DNA of 64,000 bases from Cellvibrio japonicus Ueda107. GTDB lineage: Bacteria; Pseudomonadota; Gammaproteobacteria; Pseudomonadales; Cellvibrionaceae. Below the pieces are notes generated by a model. The model searched no databases, had not been told where the DNA came from, and worked only from the letters and a program-made list of their open reading frames with translations. Position numbers and translations under genes: made by a program. Below, one piece after another: positions 26,509 to 35,255 of this stretch; the first letter of the stretch is position 1, and every line of letters starts with the position of its first letter. Where the stretch lies: the NCBI RefSeq assembly GCF_000019225.1, contig NC_010995.1, forward strand, positions 2,736,501-2,800,500, in the 5' to 3' direction.

Positions 26509-27664
26509 GCGCGAGTTTACTCACCACGGGATTGGCGTAGATACCCAGGGCGATATCGCGATAGGCAGCGGGGATGGCATTAATACGCGCTTCAAATTCT
26601 GCACGCTCTGCCCCCAGGGAGGCACCCTCATACGGGGTTTGCGGGTGGCCGTAGGTTACCGCTGGCGCTTTGCCGTGGAGCATTTCGTAGGCAAAACAAT
26701 TGGTCGCATGCAACACATAGTTACCCAGGATTTCGCGATCCAGATCTTCCACCAGGGCATCGGTATCCGCGTAATTACTTTCCAGGACCTTGCCAAACGC
26801 CAAATGGATATGGCCTTTTTGGCCAGCGATGCCCATCGCAATACTTTTTACATCTTCGTGTTCTTCCTTTTGATAATTCCCCTGGGTGCGCTGGTGATAC
26901 AGCTCGCGCGCCTTGGCAGCATCGCAAGGATCAAGCTCATAGGAAATGGAGACAGGCACTATGCGCAATTGCCCGACGTAAGTCGCCAGCTCTTCCGTTT
27001 TAGGTTTGTTGAGGGTGAGCATGCCGAGCACGGCGGAATTGGTTTTATCGCAGCCATCTTTGGCGCGCCCTTCGCGCTGGGCGATCCAGATATTGGCATT
27101 GTCATTCACAATGGAATGGTAAATGTACGCTGACAGGTGCTTGGCCGCCTTGAGTTTTTCACGCGGCGCCTTGGCCGAGCGATTTACAATAAAACTTTTG
27201 TTGAGGCGCATCAGGTCAGAAACGTAAGGCTTGGTCAGCAGGTTATCGCCAATAGCAATGCGCAGGGTATTGCAATCGTTGTGGTACAACACCCAATTGA
27301 CAAATGCCGGGTCCATGGCGATGTCGCGGTGATTGCTGATAAACAGATAGGCCTGCTGCGGATCGAGTTTTTCCAGGCCGGAGACCGTCAGGCTTTTGGT
27401 GGTGGTTTTGATCATGGCAGCCATGTACTTTTCCACCACATGCTGGAATCCCGCCACATCCTGCACCCCCGCCAACTCGCGTGTCAGCCGGTTCTTGGCC
27501 AAGGGGCGCAACAGCCAGCCCAACCACTGGCTGGCGTTGGGAAACTTGAGTTTTACCACCGCATCACTGAGTTCAGCATCGGCGAGGATACGGTCAAGTA
27601 CAGGGCGAACTTCGTCGTCGTTATAAGGGCGGATATCGTCAAATTCGTTCATGGGAAAGCTCAT
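26498..27664 (-). CDS. PlsC/PlsB-type glycerolipid acyltransferase family protein
   Basis: Transfers an acyl chain to a lipid precursor; which one is not clear. Start taken at the ATG at 27664 (MSFPMNEFDDIRPYNDDEVR), with 27652 as an alternative; an upstream in-frame extension is low in coding character. 388 residues. Motif I is FISNHRDIAMDPAFV, that is NHxxxxD with the spacing of acyltransferases; motif III is IWIAQREGRAKDG; the region VPVSISYELDPCDA matches the later block. A conserved family in Pseudomonas and Cellvibrio. It overlaps dinG by 11 bp. Confidence 0.85.
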   Translation of the reverse strand: MSFPMNEFDDIRPYNDDEVRPVLDRILADAELSDAVVKLKFPNASQWLGWLLRPLAKNRLTRELAGVQDVAGFQHVVEKYMAAMIKTTTKSLTVSGLEKLDPQQAYLFISNHRDIAMDPAFVNWVLYHNDCNTLRIAIGDNLLTKPYVSDLMRLNKSFIVNRSAKAPREKLKAAKHLSAYIYHSIVNDNANIWIAQREGRAKDGCDKTNSAVLGMLTLNKPKTEELATYVGQLRIVPVSISYELDPCDAAKARELYHQRTQGNYQKEEHEDVKSIAMGIAGQKGHIHLAFGKVLESNYADTDALVEDLDREILGNYVLHATNCFAYEMLHGKAPAVTYGHPQTPYEGASLGAERAEFEARINAIPAAYRDIALGIYANPVVSKLAHAD

Positions 27665-28104
27665 TGCAAAGGCGTCTTGGCACCGGGAAAACACTCCCTG
27701 GCAGCCGTGAGCCAGGTCGGCGAAAATAGCCGCACAACATACCGAAAAGAGGCCCAAAATGCCACCGCAGCCGCCCCCGGCAGGAACTCGGGTGCGATGA
27801 TGCCGTCCGCTTCGGGCAGCCCCCACGCGCAGCCTGTTGTGTGGATCAGATCCCCCCCAAGACGCCGATCAGCGCAAGCCTGAACTGTGACCTGGCGACC
27901 AGGCGCAAGAAAAAGCCACCGCTGGTCTGCCAGGGAAATCGACTCATCCACCAAGCCCCCCTAAAATCTGCCGTTCTCAATAAAATGCGCCATGCCAAAA
28001 ACCGTCTAGACTCTCAGGCGACTATCCAGCAAAAAAACCTCCACAAAAATAAAACGGACCGGTTATTCAGCGGACGAGCAGACTTAAGGGCGACATCAAG
28101 CGTT
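27665..28104. other. Divergent intergenic region between acyltransferase and response-regulator genes
   Basis: 440 bp. Open frames cross it on both strands but none has a known pattern or good start, and they overlap one another. The last 90 bases before the plus-strand gene are AT-rich (CCAGCAAAAAAACCTCCAC) and may hold its promoter. Nothing else is seen. Confidence 0.55.
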
Positions 28105-29385
28105 ATGAAGATACTTCTGGTTGAAGACAGCGCAACCCTGCGCCATGCCATGCGCAATTACATTATTGAGGCAGGCCATGAACCCCTGATCGCACGCAGC
28201 GGCGAAGAAGCCTTGCAAATGCTGGAAAACACACCGGTCGATATGATCATCATGGATGTGGAAATGCCCGGCCTGAATGGTTTTGAAACCACACGCTTGA
28301 TTCGCGAATGGCTCGGTGGCCACTGGATTCCCATCATTTTTGTCACAGGCCTGAATGAGGATGAAAGTTATCGCGAAGGTATCGAAGCCGGTGGCGATGA
28401 CTATCTGATCAAACCTGTCAGTTTTATGATTATCAAGGCAAAAATCCGCGCTATGGAGCGTATTGCCGAGATGCGCGACCAGCTTAACCAGCTCAATACC
28501 GAACTGGAGGCCCTGAGCCAACTGGATAGCCTCACCCAGATTTACAATCGCCGCACCTTCAATGACCTTGCCGAGCAGCAATGGGCGCTTGCCAAACGCC
28601 ACCAGCTGCCTATCAGTGCACTGATGATCGATGTGGATCACTTCAAGCTGTTTAACGACCACTACGGCCACCCGGCAGGTGACAGTTGCCTGAAAAAAAT
28701 CAGCCAGGCCATCAAAAGCTGCCTGCATCGCAGCGCCGACCTGTTCGGCCGCTATGGCGGTGAGGAATTTATCGTATTACTGCCGGAAACCGACACCCAG
28801 GGCGCCCTGCATGTGGCCCAGAGCATCAACCAGGCCATTGAGGCCCTGAACCTGCGCCACGATGTTTCTCCCAGCAGCCACCTGGTCACCGCCAGTATTG
28901 GCGGGGCTACCTGTGTACGCACCACCGGGCACAGTTTGGAGGAATTAATCAAAAGCGCCGACCGGGCGCTTTACAAAGTCAAACGCAGCGGACGCAACCG
29001 CGCGTTAATCGACGAGGTAGTCACCCACAAAACGCTCTTGATTGCCGATGAAACCGGCGAGAACAGCCGTCATTTCAGCAGCCTGTTGCAACAGCATTTC
29101 AACATTTTGCACTGTGACTCCCCGGAAGAATGCCTGGAACTGGCACTGGAGCTGCGCCCGGACATGATCCTGATTGATACGGGGATGGCCAGTGCTGCCA
29201 GCCACCTGCTCTGCCTGAGCCTGGCGGAACACCAGCGCACCGGAGGTATTCCCCTGGCCATCATGGCCGACCCTGCTGCCATCCCGACCTACCCCCAGGA
29301 CAACCCCTGGGGCATACGCCTGGTACTGGACCGCCAGCAAAGCGGTCCGACCATCCTCAACAAAATCAGCCAGTTGATTGGCTAA
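28105..29385 (+). CDS. Response regulator with GGDEF diguanylate cyclase domain and C-terminal degenerate receiver-like domain
   Basis: Makes c-di-GMP when activated by phosphorylation. The ATG at 28105 (MKILLVEDSATLRHAMRN) gives 426 residues; the upstream open frame is not conserved in character. REC domain 1-125: acidic pair VEDS, phospho-Asp in IIMDVEMPGLNGFE, K in DYLIKPVSF. GGDEF domain about 140-310: DSLTQIYNRRTF, active site RYGGEEFIVLLPE and inhibitory-site RxxD (RSAD) five residues upstream. The last 120 residues look like a second receiver (KTLLIADETGENSR; LRPDMILIDTGMASAAS), but the conserved Lys is missing, so it is probably structural. PleD-like parts in a different order. Confidence 0.88.
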   Translation: MKILLVEDSATLRHAMRNYIIEAGHEPLIARSGEEALQMLENTPVDMIIMDVEMPGLNGFETTRLIREWLGGHWIPIIFVTGLNEDESYREGIEAGGDDYLIKPVSFMIIKAKIRAMERIAEMRDQLNQLNTELEALSQLDSLTQIYNRRTFNDLAEQQWALAKRHQLPISALMIDVDHFKLFNDHYGHPAGDSCLKKISQAIKSCLHRSADLFGRYGGEEFIVLLPETDTQGALHVAQSINQAIEALNLRHDVSPSSHLVTASIGGATCVRTTGHSLEELIKSADRALYKVKRSGRNRALIDEVVTHKTLLIADETGENSRHFSSLLQQHFNILHCDSPEECLELALELRPDMILIDTGMASAASHLLCLSLAEHQRTGGIPLAIMADPAAIPTYPQDNPWGIRLVLDRQQSGPTILNKISQLIG

Positions 29386-30398
29386 TTAGCGCGCAGCGAG
29401 CTGAACCAACGCACCTCGCGCGCGTACTTGTCCACCTGGTCCGCCACATCCAATACCAGGGCAAACAGGGCCATGCGAACCAGCACACCATTATCTGCCT
29501 GGCGGAAGATCGCCAGGTTGGGATTGGTATTCAGGTCGTTATCCAACTCATTGGCTTCCGCGCGCGAATCCCGCGGCAGGGGATGCATGATGACGGTATT
29601 GGGTTCACAGAATTGGGTATAGATAGCCTGGTTAAGGCGGAATCGGCCGCGGTAACTGTCCGCTTCCTCCTTGCTGGCAAAACGCTCTTCCTGGATGCGT
29701 GTGGAATACGCGATATCGATATGGGTAATGCTGGTGGGCAGATCATCGGTGATAGTGACCTTGTGCCCCGCCTGGCGCAAATCCTCAACAATATAGTCCG
29801 GCATGGCCAATTCCTTAGGCGATACCAGGGTGATACTTACATTGTTAAACAGGCCCAGGAGTTTGCACAGGGAGTGCACCGTGCGACCGTGTTTCAGATC
29901 GCCAATCATGGCAATGCGCAGGTCGTCGATACCGCGCCCCTTGGAGCGCAGCTCCTTGCGAATGGTGTAGAGGTCGAGCAGCGCCTGGGTCGGGTGTTCA
30001 TTGGGGCCATCGCCACCGTTGATAACCGGCACCCGGCTGCCCTCGGCAAACTCGGCCACGGAACCGGCAGCAGGATGGCGCATACAAATAACATCGCTAT
30101 AACCGGACAATACGCGAGCCGTATCGAAGAGGGATTCCCCCTTGGTCAGTGATGAACTCTCAAAACCGGTGGTTTCACGTACATTGCCGCCCAACAGGTT
30201 AAAGGCAGCGCCAAAGCTTACACGGGTGCGGGTGCTGGGCTCAAAAAACATATTGCCAAGAATGGCCCCCTCCAGCACACGCGTCACACGGCGACGCAGG
30301 GCGTAGGGTTCCATAGCGTCGGCCACATCGAAGATACGATTGATATCCTCGCGCTGAAATTGCTGGATGGAGAGAATATGGGCACCGGTGAAATTCAC
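29382..30398 (-). CDS. pyrB: Aspartate carbamoyltransferase catalytic subunit
   Basis: First committed step of pyrimidine synthesis: carbamoyl phosphate plus aspartate. 338 residues from a GTG at 30398 with AAGGA 8 bp upstream. Carbamoyl phosphate site FFEPSTRTRVSFGAAF near 53, LTKGESLFDTARVLSGYSD, GGDGPNEHPTQALLDLYTI near 134 and MHPLPRDSRAEANELDND near 265. Length is that of the class without PyrI, somewhat longer than E. coli PyrB (about 311). No pyrI or pyrC follows. Its end overlaps the convergent regulator gene by 4 bp. A small hairpin (TAGCGG/CCGCTA, 30409-30424) precedes its ribosome-binding site. Confidence 0.95.
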   Translation of the reverse strand: MNFTGAHILSIQQFQREDINRIFDVADAMEPYALRRRVTRVLEGAILGNMFFEPSTRTRVSFGAAFNLLGGNVRETTGFESSSLTKGESLFDTARVLSGYSDVICMRHPAAGSVAEFAEGSRVPVINGGDGPNEHPTQALLDLYTIRKELRSKGRGIDDLRIAMIGDLKHGRTVHSLCKLLGLFNNVSITLVSPKELAMPDYIVEDLRQAGHKVTITDDLPTSITHIDIAYSTRIQEERFASKEEADSYRGRFRLNQAIYTQFCEPNTVIMHPLPRDSRAEANELDNDLNTNPNLAIFRQADNGVLVRMALFALVLDVADQVDKYAREVRWFSSLRAN

Positions 30399-30514
30399 AG
30401 TAGGTCCTTAGCGGTTTACCGCTATCGCAAGGGGAGGGGGAAAACGGGCGACATTGTAGAGCCAGTCTCCCCGGATGGGAATTGCACCGGTGCGATTGCC
30501 GGGATTAACCGTCC

Positions 30515-31684
30515 CTAGTGCACCGGAATCAACGGCAGATGGGCCGTATCGGCACGCTTATCCTTGGCGGGTAGTGATGGCTTGATCCTGGCCAATGCCA
30601 TCTGCGCCGTGGCGCGATAGGTGGTCAACTTACCCCCCATAATCGATAACACACGCGGGCGAAGCGGATCATCCACCTCAAACATCACTTCACGCGGACG
30701 GGAAAATGCCTGCTGGTCACTGCGCGGCAAAACCCGTAAACCGGCAAAGCTTTCTACCTGTTGTGGATCTATGTGCAAATGGGGGAAGTAATGCCTGAGG
30801 GTCGCCAACAGGTAGTCTTGCTCCTCCTGGCTACAGTGGGATTTTTCGGGGATGTCCTGATGGATTTTTTCTGTGGTTCCCACCAACAGCTTGCCCTCCC
30901 AGGGCAAGACAAAAACAGCGCGCTTGTCGGCTGGCGCCTCCAGGTAGAAATATTGATCCAACAGGGGCGGCAACAACAGATGGCTACCTTGCACCAACTC
31001 AACCCCCGGTGCCGATAAGGCGGGATCGACCCCGGCCAACACCTGGCTAACCCAGGGGCCGGCACAGTTAACCAATACCCGGCAACTGACAGCATGGCTG
31101 CCGCGCGCATCCTCATACTCCACCCGGCAGCGCTGGCCATTGCGATGGGCAGCTATAAAACGGGCCGGCATTTGCAATTCAGCGCCCAGGGTAACTGCCG
31201 ATTGCAATACCGCCCGGGTTAAGGCGGCATCATCGGTTTGCGCTTCGTAATAGCGAAATACCGCCTTGAGCCCGTCCTGGCGCAAGCCCTTCAACTGATC
31301 CCATTCACGGCGTGGCAATTGGCGGAAACGCGAATGATGATTGAGCCCGGCCAGGAGCGAATACAGGCTCAGGCCAGCGCGAATAGTGAAGACACTGCGC
31401 ACTGAATGTTCGTAAATAGGGATATGCAGGGGTTGGAGTTTGACCAGATCCGGTGCCAACTTCAATAACAGCTCGCGCTCGCGCAAACTCTCGCGTACCA
31501 GTCCGAACTGGGCGGACTCCAAATAACGCAAACCACCGTGAATCAGCTTGGAAGATTTACTGGATGTACCCGCTGCCGGTGCTGTTTGCTCCAGCACCAG
31601 CACAGAATAACCGGCGGCCGCCGCGGCCTGGGCTACACCTGCCCCCTGGATACCGGCCCCAATCACGACCAAATCGTATTTCAT
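30515..31684 (-). CDS. FAD-dependent glycerol-3-phosphate dehydrogenase-like oxidoreductase, short form
   Basis: 389 residues. The FAD dinucleotide motif is at the N-terminus (LVVIGAGIQGAGVAQAAAAA), followed by GTSSKSSKLIHGGLRYLES, the diagnostic GlpD motif. Later regions match GlpD: VLVNCAGPWVSQVL, FVLPWEGKLLVGTTE and SFAGLRVLPRSDQQAFSR, then IMGGKLTTYRATAQMAL. E. coli GlpD has about 500 residues; the C-terminal helical domain is missing here. So it may be a soluble or narrower enzyme of the DAO family. It stands alone, 116 bp before pyrB. Confidence 0.8.
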   Translation of the reverse strand: MKYDLVVIGAGIQGAGVAQAAAAAGYSVLVLEQTAPAAGTSSKSSKLIHGGLRYLESAQFGLVRESLRERELLLKLAPDLVKLQPLHIPIYEHSVRSVFTIRAGLSLYSLLAGLNHHSRFRQLPRREWDQLKGLRQDGLKAVFRYYEAQTDDAALTRAVLQSAVTLGAELQMPARFIAAHRNGQRCRVEYEDARGSHAVSCRVLVNCAGPWVSQVLAGVDPALSAPGVELVQGSHLLLPPLLDQYFYLEAPADKRAVFVLPWEGKLLVGTTEKIHQDIPEKSHCSQEEQDYLLATLRHYFPHLHIDPQQVESFAGLRVLPRSDQQAFSRPREVMFEVDDPLRPRVLSIMGGKLTTYRATAQMALARIKPSLPAKDKRADTAHLPLIPVH

Positions 31685-31804
31685 GCTTGCTATCCGCTTT
31701 TAACCCTGCAGTGCGCAATTGTAGTTGATAGGAAAATCGACATATCAAGACATCGCACAGATTCATGACAATTTATCGTTTATTTGCGCGACATCTCAAA
31801 CTGA

Positions 31805-33157
31805 TCATTTTGTATCGTCAAAAAGCCGTCGAAACACTGCTACAAACATAGTGTCGGAATCCTGTCGGGGTGCTCCAACCAGCCGCTGGGAAACCGGTTC
31901 AAATGCCGGATGTCTTGCACAAAAAGCGTCTGCCTGGGCTTCGTTTTCAGCGTATTGCCAACTGCAGGTCGCATAGACCAGATGCCCGCCCGGGCGCACC
32001 GACAGCGCGGCCAAATCCAGCAGCCGTCGCTGGATATCCACCAGTTCCTGCGTATCGGCGGGATTAAAACGCCAGCGGGCATCCGGGTTGCGCCGCCAGG
32101 TGCCCGAGGCGGTACAGGGTGCATCGACCAATACCCAATCAAAGCCCTGCTGGCGGGCAATCTCTTGCGGTAACTGCAAGGGTTGCTCACCTGTCCAGGT
32201 AAAACTGCGCAGGTTAAATAAACCGGCGCGCTTGGCTCGGCGTTTTAGCTCTTCCAATTTATAAGCGTACAAATCCGTTGCCACCAGGACACCTTTGTTT
32301 TCCATGGGAGCAGCAATCGCCAGGGTTTTTCCACCGGCACCGGCGCAGCAATCCCACACTTTTTGTCCTGGCTGCGCCTGTACCGCCGCCGCAATTTGCT
32401 GGCTGGCCCAGTCCTGGATTTCCACCAGGCCCTGTTGGTAAGCCGCCGTCGATGCCAGCCCTCGCCCACCCTGCGCAAACAAGTTCCCCTGCAGGTCCAG
32501 GCGCGCACTCACCCCCTGCTTCACCAGGGTGTCAGCCATTACCTGTGCAGAAACTCCCTGTTGCGGGCGCAGCCACAGGGGCGGCAGTTGCGTCTGCTGG
32601 TGGAAAAAATGCCTGCATTCCTCTGATGACCAATCACTGAGCCGCGCGCGCTCTGCCAGCAAGCCCGTCCAACCGGGACGCAGCCCATACCATAGGAAAT
32701 ACCATGGCGGTATCTCTGCAGCAGATGCCATATCAGCCACCGCTGCTTCGCACTCTGCATAAAACCGGCGGCGCTCCGCTTTGTCAGCAAGGCGCAAAGC
32801 CCCGGTATCCCAGCCCTGGCGCAAGGCAATCCAACCCCAAAATGCAGCCACCGGAATGGATTTCACTCGATCCGGCGACCACTGCCGATCCCACTCCAGC
32901 CAGTTGTGCGCCCATGTGCGCTGCCGGTAAGCCACTTCGAGTGCGGATGCCAATTGCAAAAAAATGACAGCCTGGCGCAGTCCCGCAGACAACCACAAAT
33001 GTTCTGCAACAGGCAGTCCCTGTAATCCGCCACCCTGTCGCTGTTGTTGCTTTAACCAGCGATCCAACAACGGCAGGTTGGGTTCATCGATAAAGGTTCG
33101 CCAAAGACGCAACAGCGGCGCCCACAAAGGCATAGAGGAAATACGCGAATCTGTCAT
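31805..33157 (-). CDS. RsmB/RsmF-type RNA (cytosine-C5)-methyltransferase
   Basis: SAM-dependent enzyme that methylates C5 of cytosine in rRNA or tRNA. 450 residues. The SAM site is VWDCCAGAGGKTLAIA near 245. Catalytic segments are VDAPCTASGTWRRNP (Cys of motif IV) and LVYATCSWQYAENEAQ (nucleophilic Cys of motif VI), both intact. The N-terminal half has no NusB domain signature, so it is not a standard RsmB; the target is unknown. Its start overlaps the end of the TauE-like gene by 4 bp. Confidence 0.85.
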   Translation of the reverse strand: MTDSRISSMPLWAPLLRLWRTFIDEPNLPLLDRWLKQQQRQGGGLQGLPVAEHLWLSAGLRQAVIFLQLASALEVAYRQRTWAHNWLEWDRQWSPDRVKSIPVAAFWGWIALRQGWDTGALRLADKAERRRFYAECEAAVADMASAAEIPPWYFLWYGLRPGWTGLLAERARLSDWSSEECRHFFHQQTQLPPLWLRPQQGVSAQVMADTLVKQGVSARLDLQGNLFAQGGRGLASTAAYQQGLVEIQDWASQQIAAAVQAQPGQKVWDCCAGAGGKTLAIAAPMENKGVLVATDLYAYKLEELKRRAKRAGLFNLRSFTWTGEQPLQLPQEIARQQGFDWVLVDAPCTASGTWRRNPDARWRFNPADTQELVDIQRRLLDLAALSVRPGGHLVYATCSWQYAENEAQADAFCARHPAFEPVSQRLVGAPRQDSDTMFVAVFRRLFDDTK

Positions 33158-33930
33158 TTGCTATATACCGACCCCAACCCCGCCGCACTAATCACCAACA
33201 GTGCCCACCCCAACCAGCGGTAAAACACACGCGTATCACCACTGAGGATACGCTGGTGAAAACGCAGCCCAATCACATGGCCAATCGCTGCTGCGGGTAA
33301 TAACCACAGGTGATGGATCAGCTGCAAATCCACCCCGGCGTAAATAAAGGCCGCCATTTTAATCGTGACCAGGATAAACCAGAGCACAAAGAGCGTATCG
33401 CGCAACTGCTGCTTGGCCACATGGGTGGCAAAAACCGCAATGATCAACGGAGCACCAATTAATGAGGTTCCACTGATATAAGCCCCCAACATTAAAAAGG
33501 TGACATCCACTGCCGGGTGGTTACTTTTGAAAGGTTTATTCAGGATGTAGGAAAGTGCGTAAACCGCAACAATCACAAAAATGATTCCGGTCATCAATTC
33601 CGCAGGCAAGGTCAATAACCCAAACACGCCGATCAATTTGGGAACGATCATGATCGCCATGGCTTTTTTAAGGTAAGCCCAATCCACGGTAGCGCTGGCC
33701 GCCTCGCCAACCTGCTGTTGCCTGTGCCAGTTTTGCCATACCGTCAGCGACGAAAAAAACAGCAGGTGTACCGCGATAATCGGCAGATAAACCAGTGGCT
33801 GGTTATCGATCAACAACAGGAATGGCAGCGACATTACCGCACCCCCAAACCCCAAACCGGAGCGAACAAACCCACTCCAGACAAAAATCACTGCAATCAA
33901 CACATATTGGTAAATGGCCAGGTCTGCCAT
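33154..33930 (-). CDS. TauE/SafE-family sulfite exporter-like membrane protein
   Basis: 258 residues with about eight membrane segments. The family pattern is two repeats; visible parts are IFVWSGFVRSGLGFGGAVMS near the N-terminus and ISGTSLIGAPLIIAVFATHVA in the middle. Members carry sulfite, sulfoacetate or similar anions across the inner membrane; the substrate is unknown. Overlaps the methyltransferase gene start by 4 bp, so they are coupled, but no shared function is apparent. Confidence 0.85.
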   Translation of the reverse strand: MADLAIYQYVLIAVIFVWSGFVRSGLGFGGAVMSLPFLLLIDNQPLVYLPIIAVHLLFFSSLTVWQNWHRQQQVGEAASATVDWAYLKKAMAIMIVPKLIGVFGLLTLPAELMTGIIFVIVAVYALSYILNKPFKSNHPAVDVTFLMLGAYISGTSLIGAPLIIAVFATHVAKQQLRDTLFVLWFILVTIKMAAFIYAGVDLQLIHHLWLLPAAAIGHVIGLRFHQRILSGDTRVFYRWLGWALLVISAAGLGSVYSK

Positions 33931-34113
33931 GGCATGTTGTACCTCTGAATCAACAGGGCCGCATTATAGGGGGCAACACACCAAACTGCCGGGGTAATTT
34001 TTTGTTTAGTGATTTGCACTGGCGCATCGGCAGGCGTAGAACAAAGGCAGAAAAGTCATACCGGCGTAAAAAGCATGGCCGGTTTTGATCTGCTTACACA
34101 AGGAGTCATCACA

Positions 34114-35217
34114 ATGAGTAATACATTCTATTCCCTGCCGCCACTTAACCGCCGCCAATTACTCAAAACCCTCGGGGTCCTCGGCCTGGCAGGAGCAGCG
34201 CCCGGTCTCTGGGCTGCCACACCCCGAAGACGCCTGGGTGTCGCCCTGGTTGGATTGGGCTATTACAGCCGCGACCTGTTAGCTCCCGCCCTGCAGCTCA
34301 CACAACACTGTTACCTGGCCGGCATAGTAACCGGCTCACCCGATAAAATTCCGCACTGGCAAGCTACCTACAACATTCCTGAACGCAATGTGTACCACTA
34401 CGGCAACATGCATGAACTGGCAAACAACCCGGATATTGATGTGGTCTATGTCGTGACACCGACCGGGTTACATCAACACTTTTCAGTGATCGCCGCCAAT
34501 GCAGGCAAGCATGTCTGGTGCGAAAAACCCATGGCAATGACCGCCAGCGAATGCCAGACGATCATCGATACCTGTCGTAAAAATAAAGTGCAACTCACCG
34601 TTGGCTACCGCATGCAACACGAGCCGAATACGCGCAGGCTAATGGCCATGGCCCGGGAAAAACCCTATGGGAATATTCGCGACATTATTGCGGAAGCGGG
34701 TTATCGCAGCGGCAGCACCAGCCACCACTGGCGCGCTGATCCCAAGCTGGGCGGCGGCGCACTCTACGATATGGGTGTCTATCCGCTGAATGCTGCCCGT
34801 TACACCTCGGGAGAAGAACCCATTGCAGTCAGTGCGCGCCAGGAAACCCAGAACCCGGTCTACGCCCAGGTCGGTGAAACTACCTGGTTTGACCTTGAAT
34901 TCCCCAGCGGTGCCATCGCCAAATGCCTCACCGGTTATGACAGGAACCTGAACACCCTGCGCGCCAACTGCGAAAAAGGCTGGTATGAGCTGGTCCCCTT
35001 CCAGAGCTATTCCAATGTGCAGGGCCGCACCAGCGATGGCATCACGCTCAAACCCTCACCTGAGAACCAGCAGGCACGGCAAATGGACAACGATGCCCTG
35101 GCCATTATCAATAACACCGCTCCCTTGGTGCCGGGCGAAAATGGCAAGCAGGATATAGTGATTTTGGAAGCCGTGTTAAAAGCGATAACAGAAAAGAAAA
35201 AAGTACGCATTGGGTAA
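34114..35217 (+). CDS. Tat-exported Gfo/Idh/MocA family oxidoreductase (glucose-fructose oxidoreductase-like)
   Basis: Probable periplasmic sugar oxidoreductase with tightly bound NAD(P). The ATG at 34114 has AGGAG 9 bp upstream and gives 367 residues. The N-terminus has a twin-arginine signal (NRRQLLKTLGVLGLAGAAP, residues 10-28). The Rossmann start is LGVALVGLGYYSRDLLAPAL; the family motif is WCEKPMAMTASE near 165. C-terminal domain: YRMQHEPNTRR, LGGGALYDMGVYPLNAARY. These match the glucose-fructose oxidoreductase subgroup. The actual sugar is not known. Confidence 0.88.
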   Translation: MSNTFYSLPPLNRRQLLKTLGVLGLAGAAPGLWAATPRRRLGVALVGLGYYSRDLLAPALQLTQHCYLAGIVTGSPDKIPHWQATYNIPERNVYHYGNMHELANNPDIDVVYVVTPTGLHQHFSVIAANAGKHVWCEKPMAMTASECQTIIDTCRKNKVQLTVGYRMQHEPNTRRLMAMAREKPYGNIRDIIAEAGYRSGSTSHHWRADPKLGGGALYDMGVYPLNAARYTSGEEPIAVSARQETQNPVYAQVGETTWFDLEFPSGAIAKCLTGYDRNLNTLRANCEKGWYELVPFQSYSNVQGRTSDGITLKPSPENQQARQMDNDALAIINNTAPLVPGENGKQDIVILEAVLKAITEKKKVRIG

Positions 35218-35230
35218 AACAATATATCGG

Positions 35231-35253
35231 TGCTCCCCCATACCGGGGGAGCA
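35231..35253. terminator. GC-rich hairpin between convergent genes
   Basis: Perfect 9-bp stem TGCTCCCCC with GGGGGAGCA and a 5-base loop ATACC, between the ends of the convergent oxidoreductase and uvrB genes (39-bp gap). No strong T-tract follows on either strand, but position and stability suggest a shared terminator. Confidence 0.5.
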
Positions 35254-35255
35254 GA

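Noticed and set aside
27661..27954. 97-residue minus-strand frame before the acyltransferase
   Set aside because: Overlaps other frames, with no motif or convincing start.
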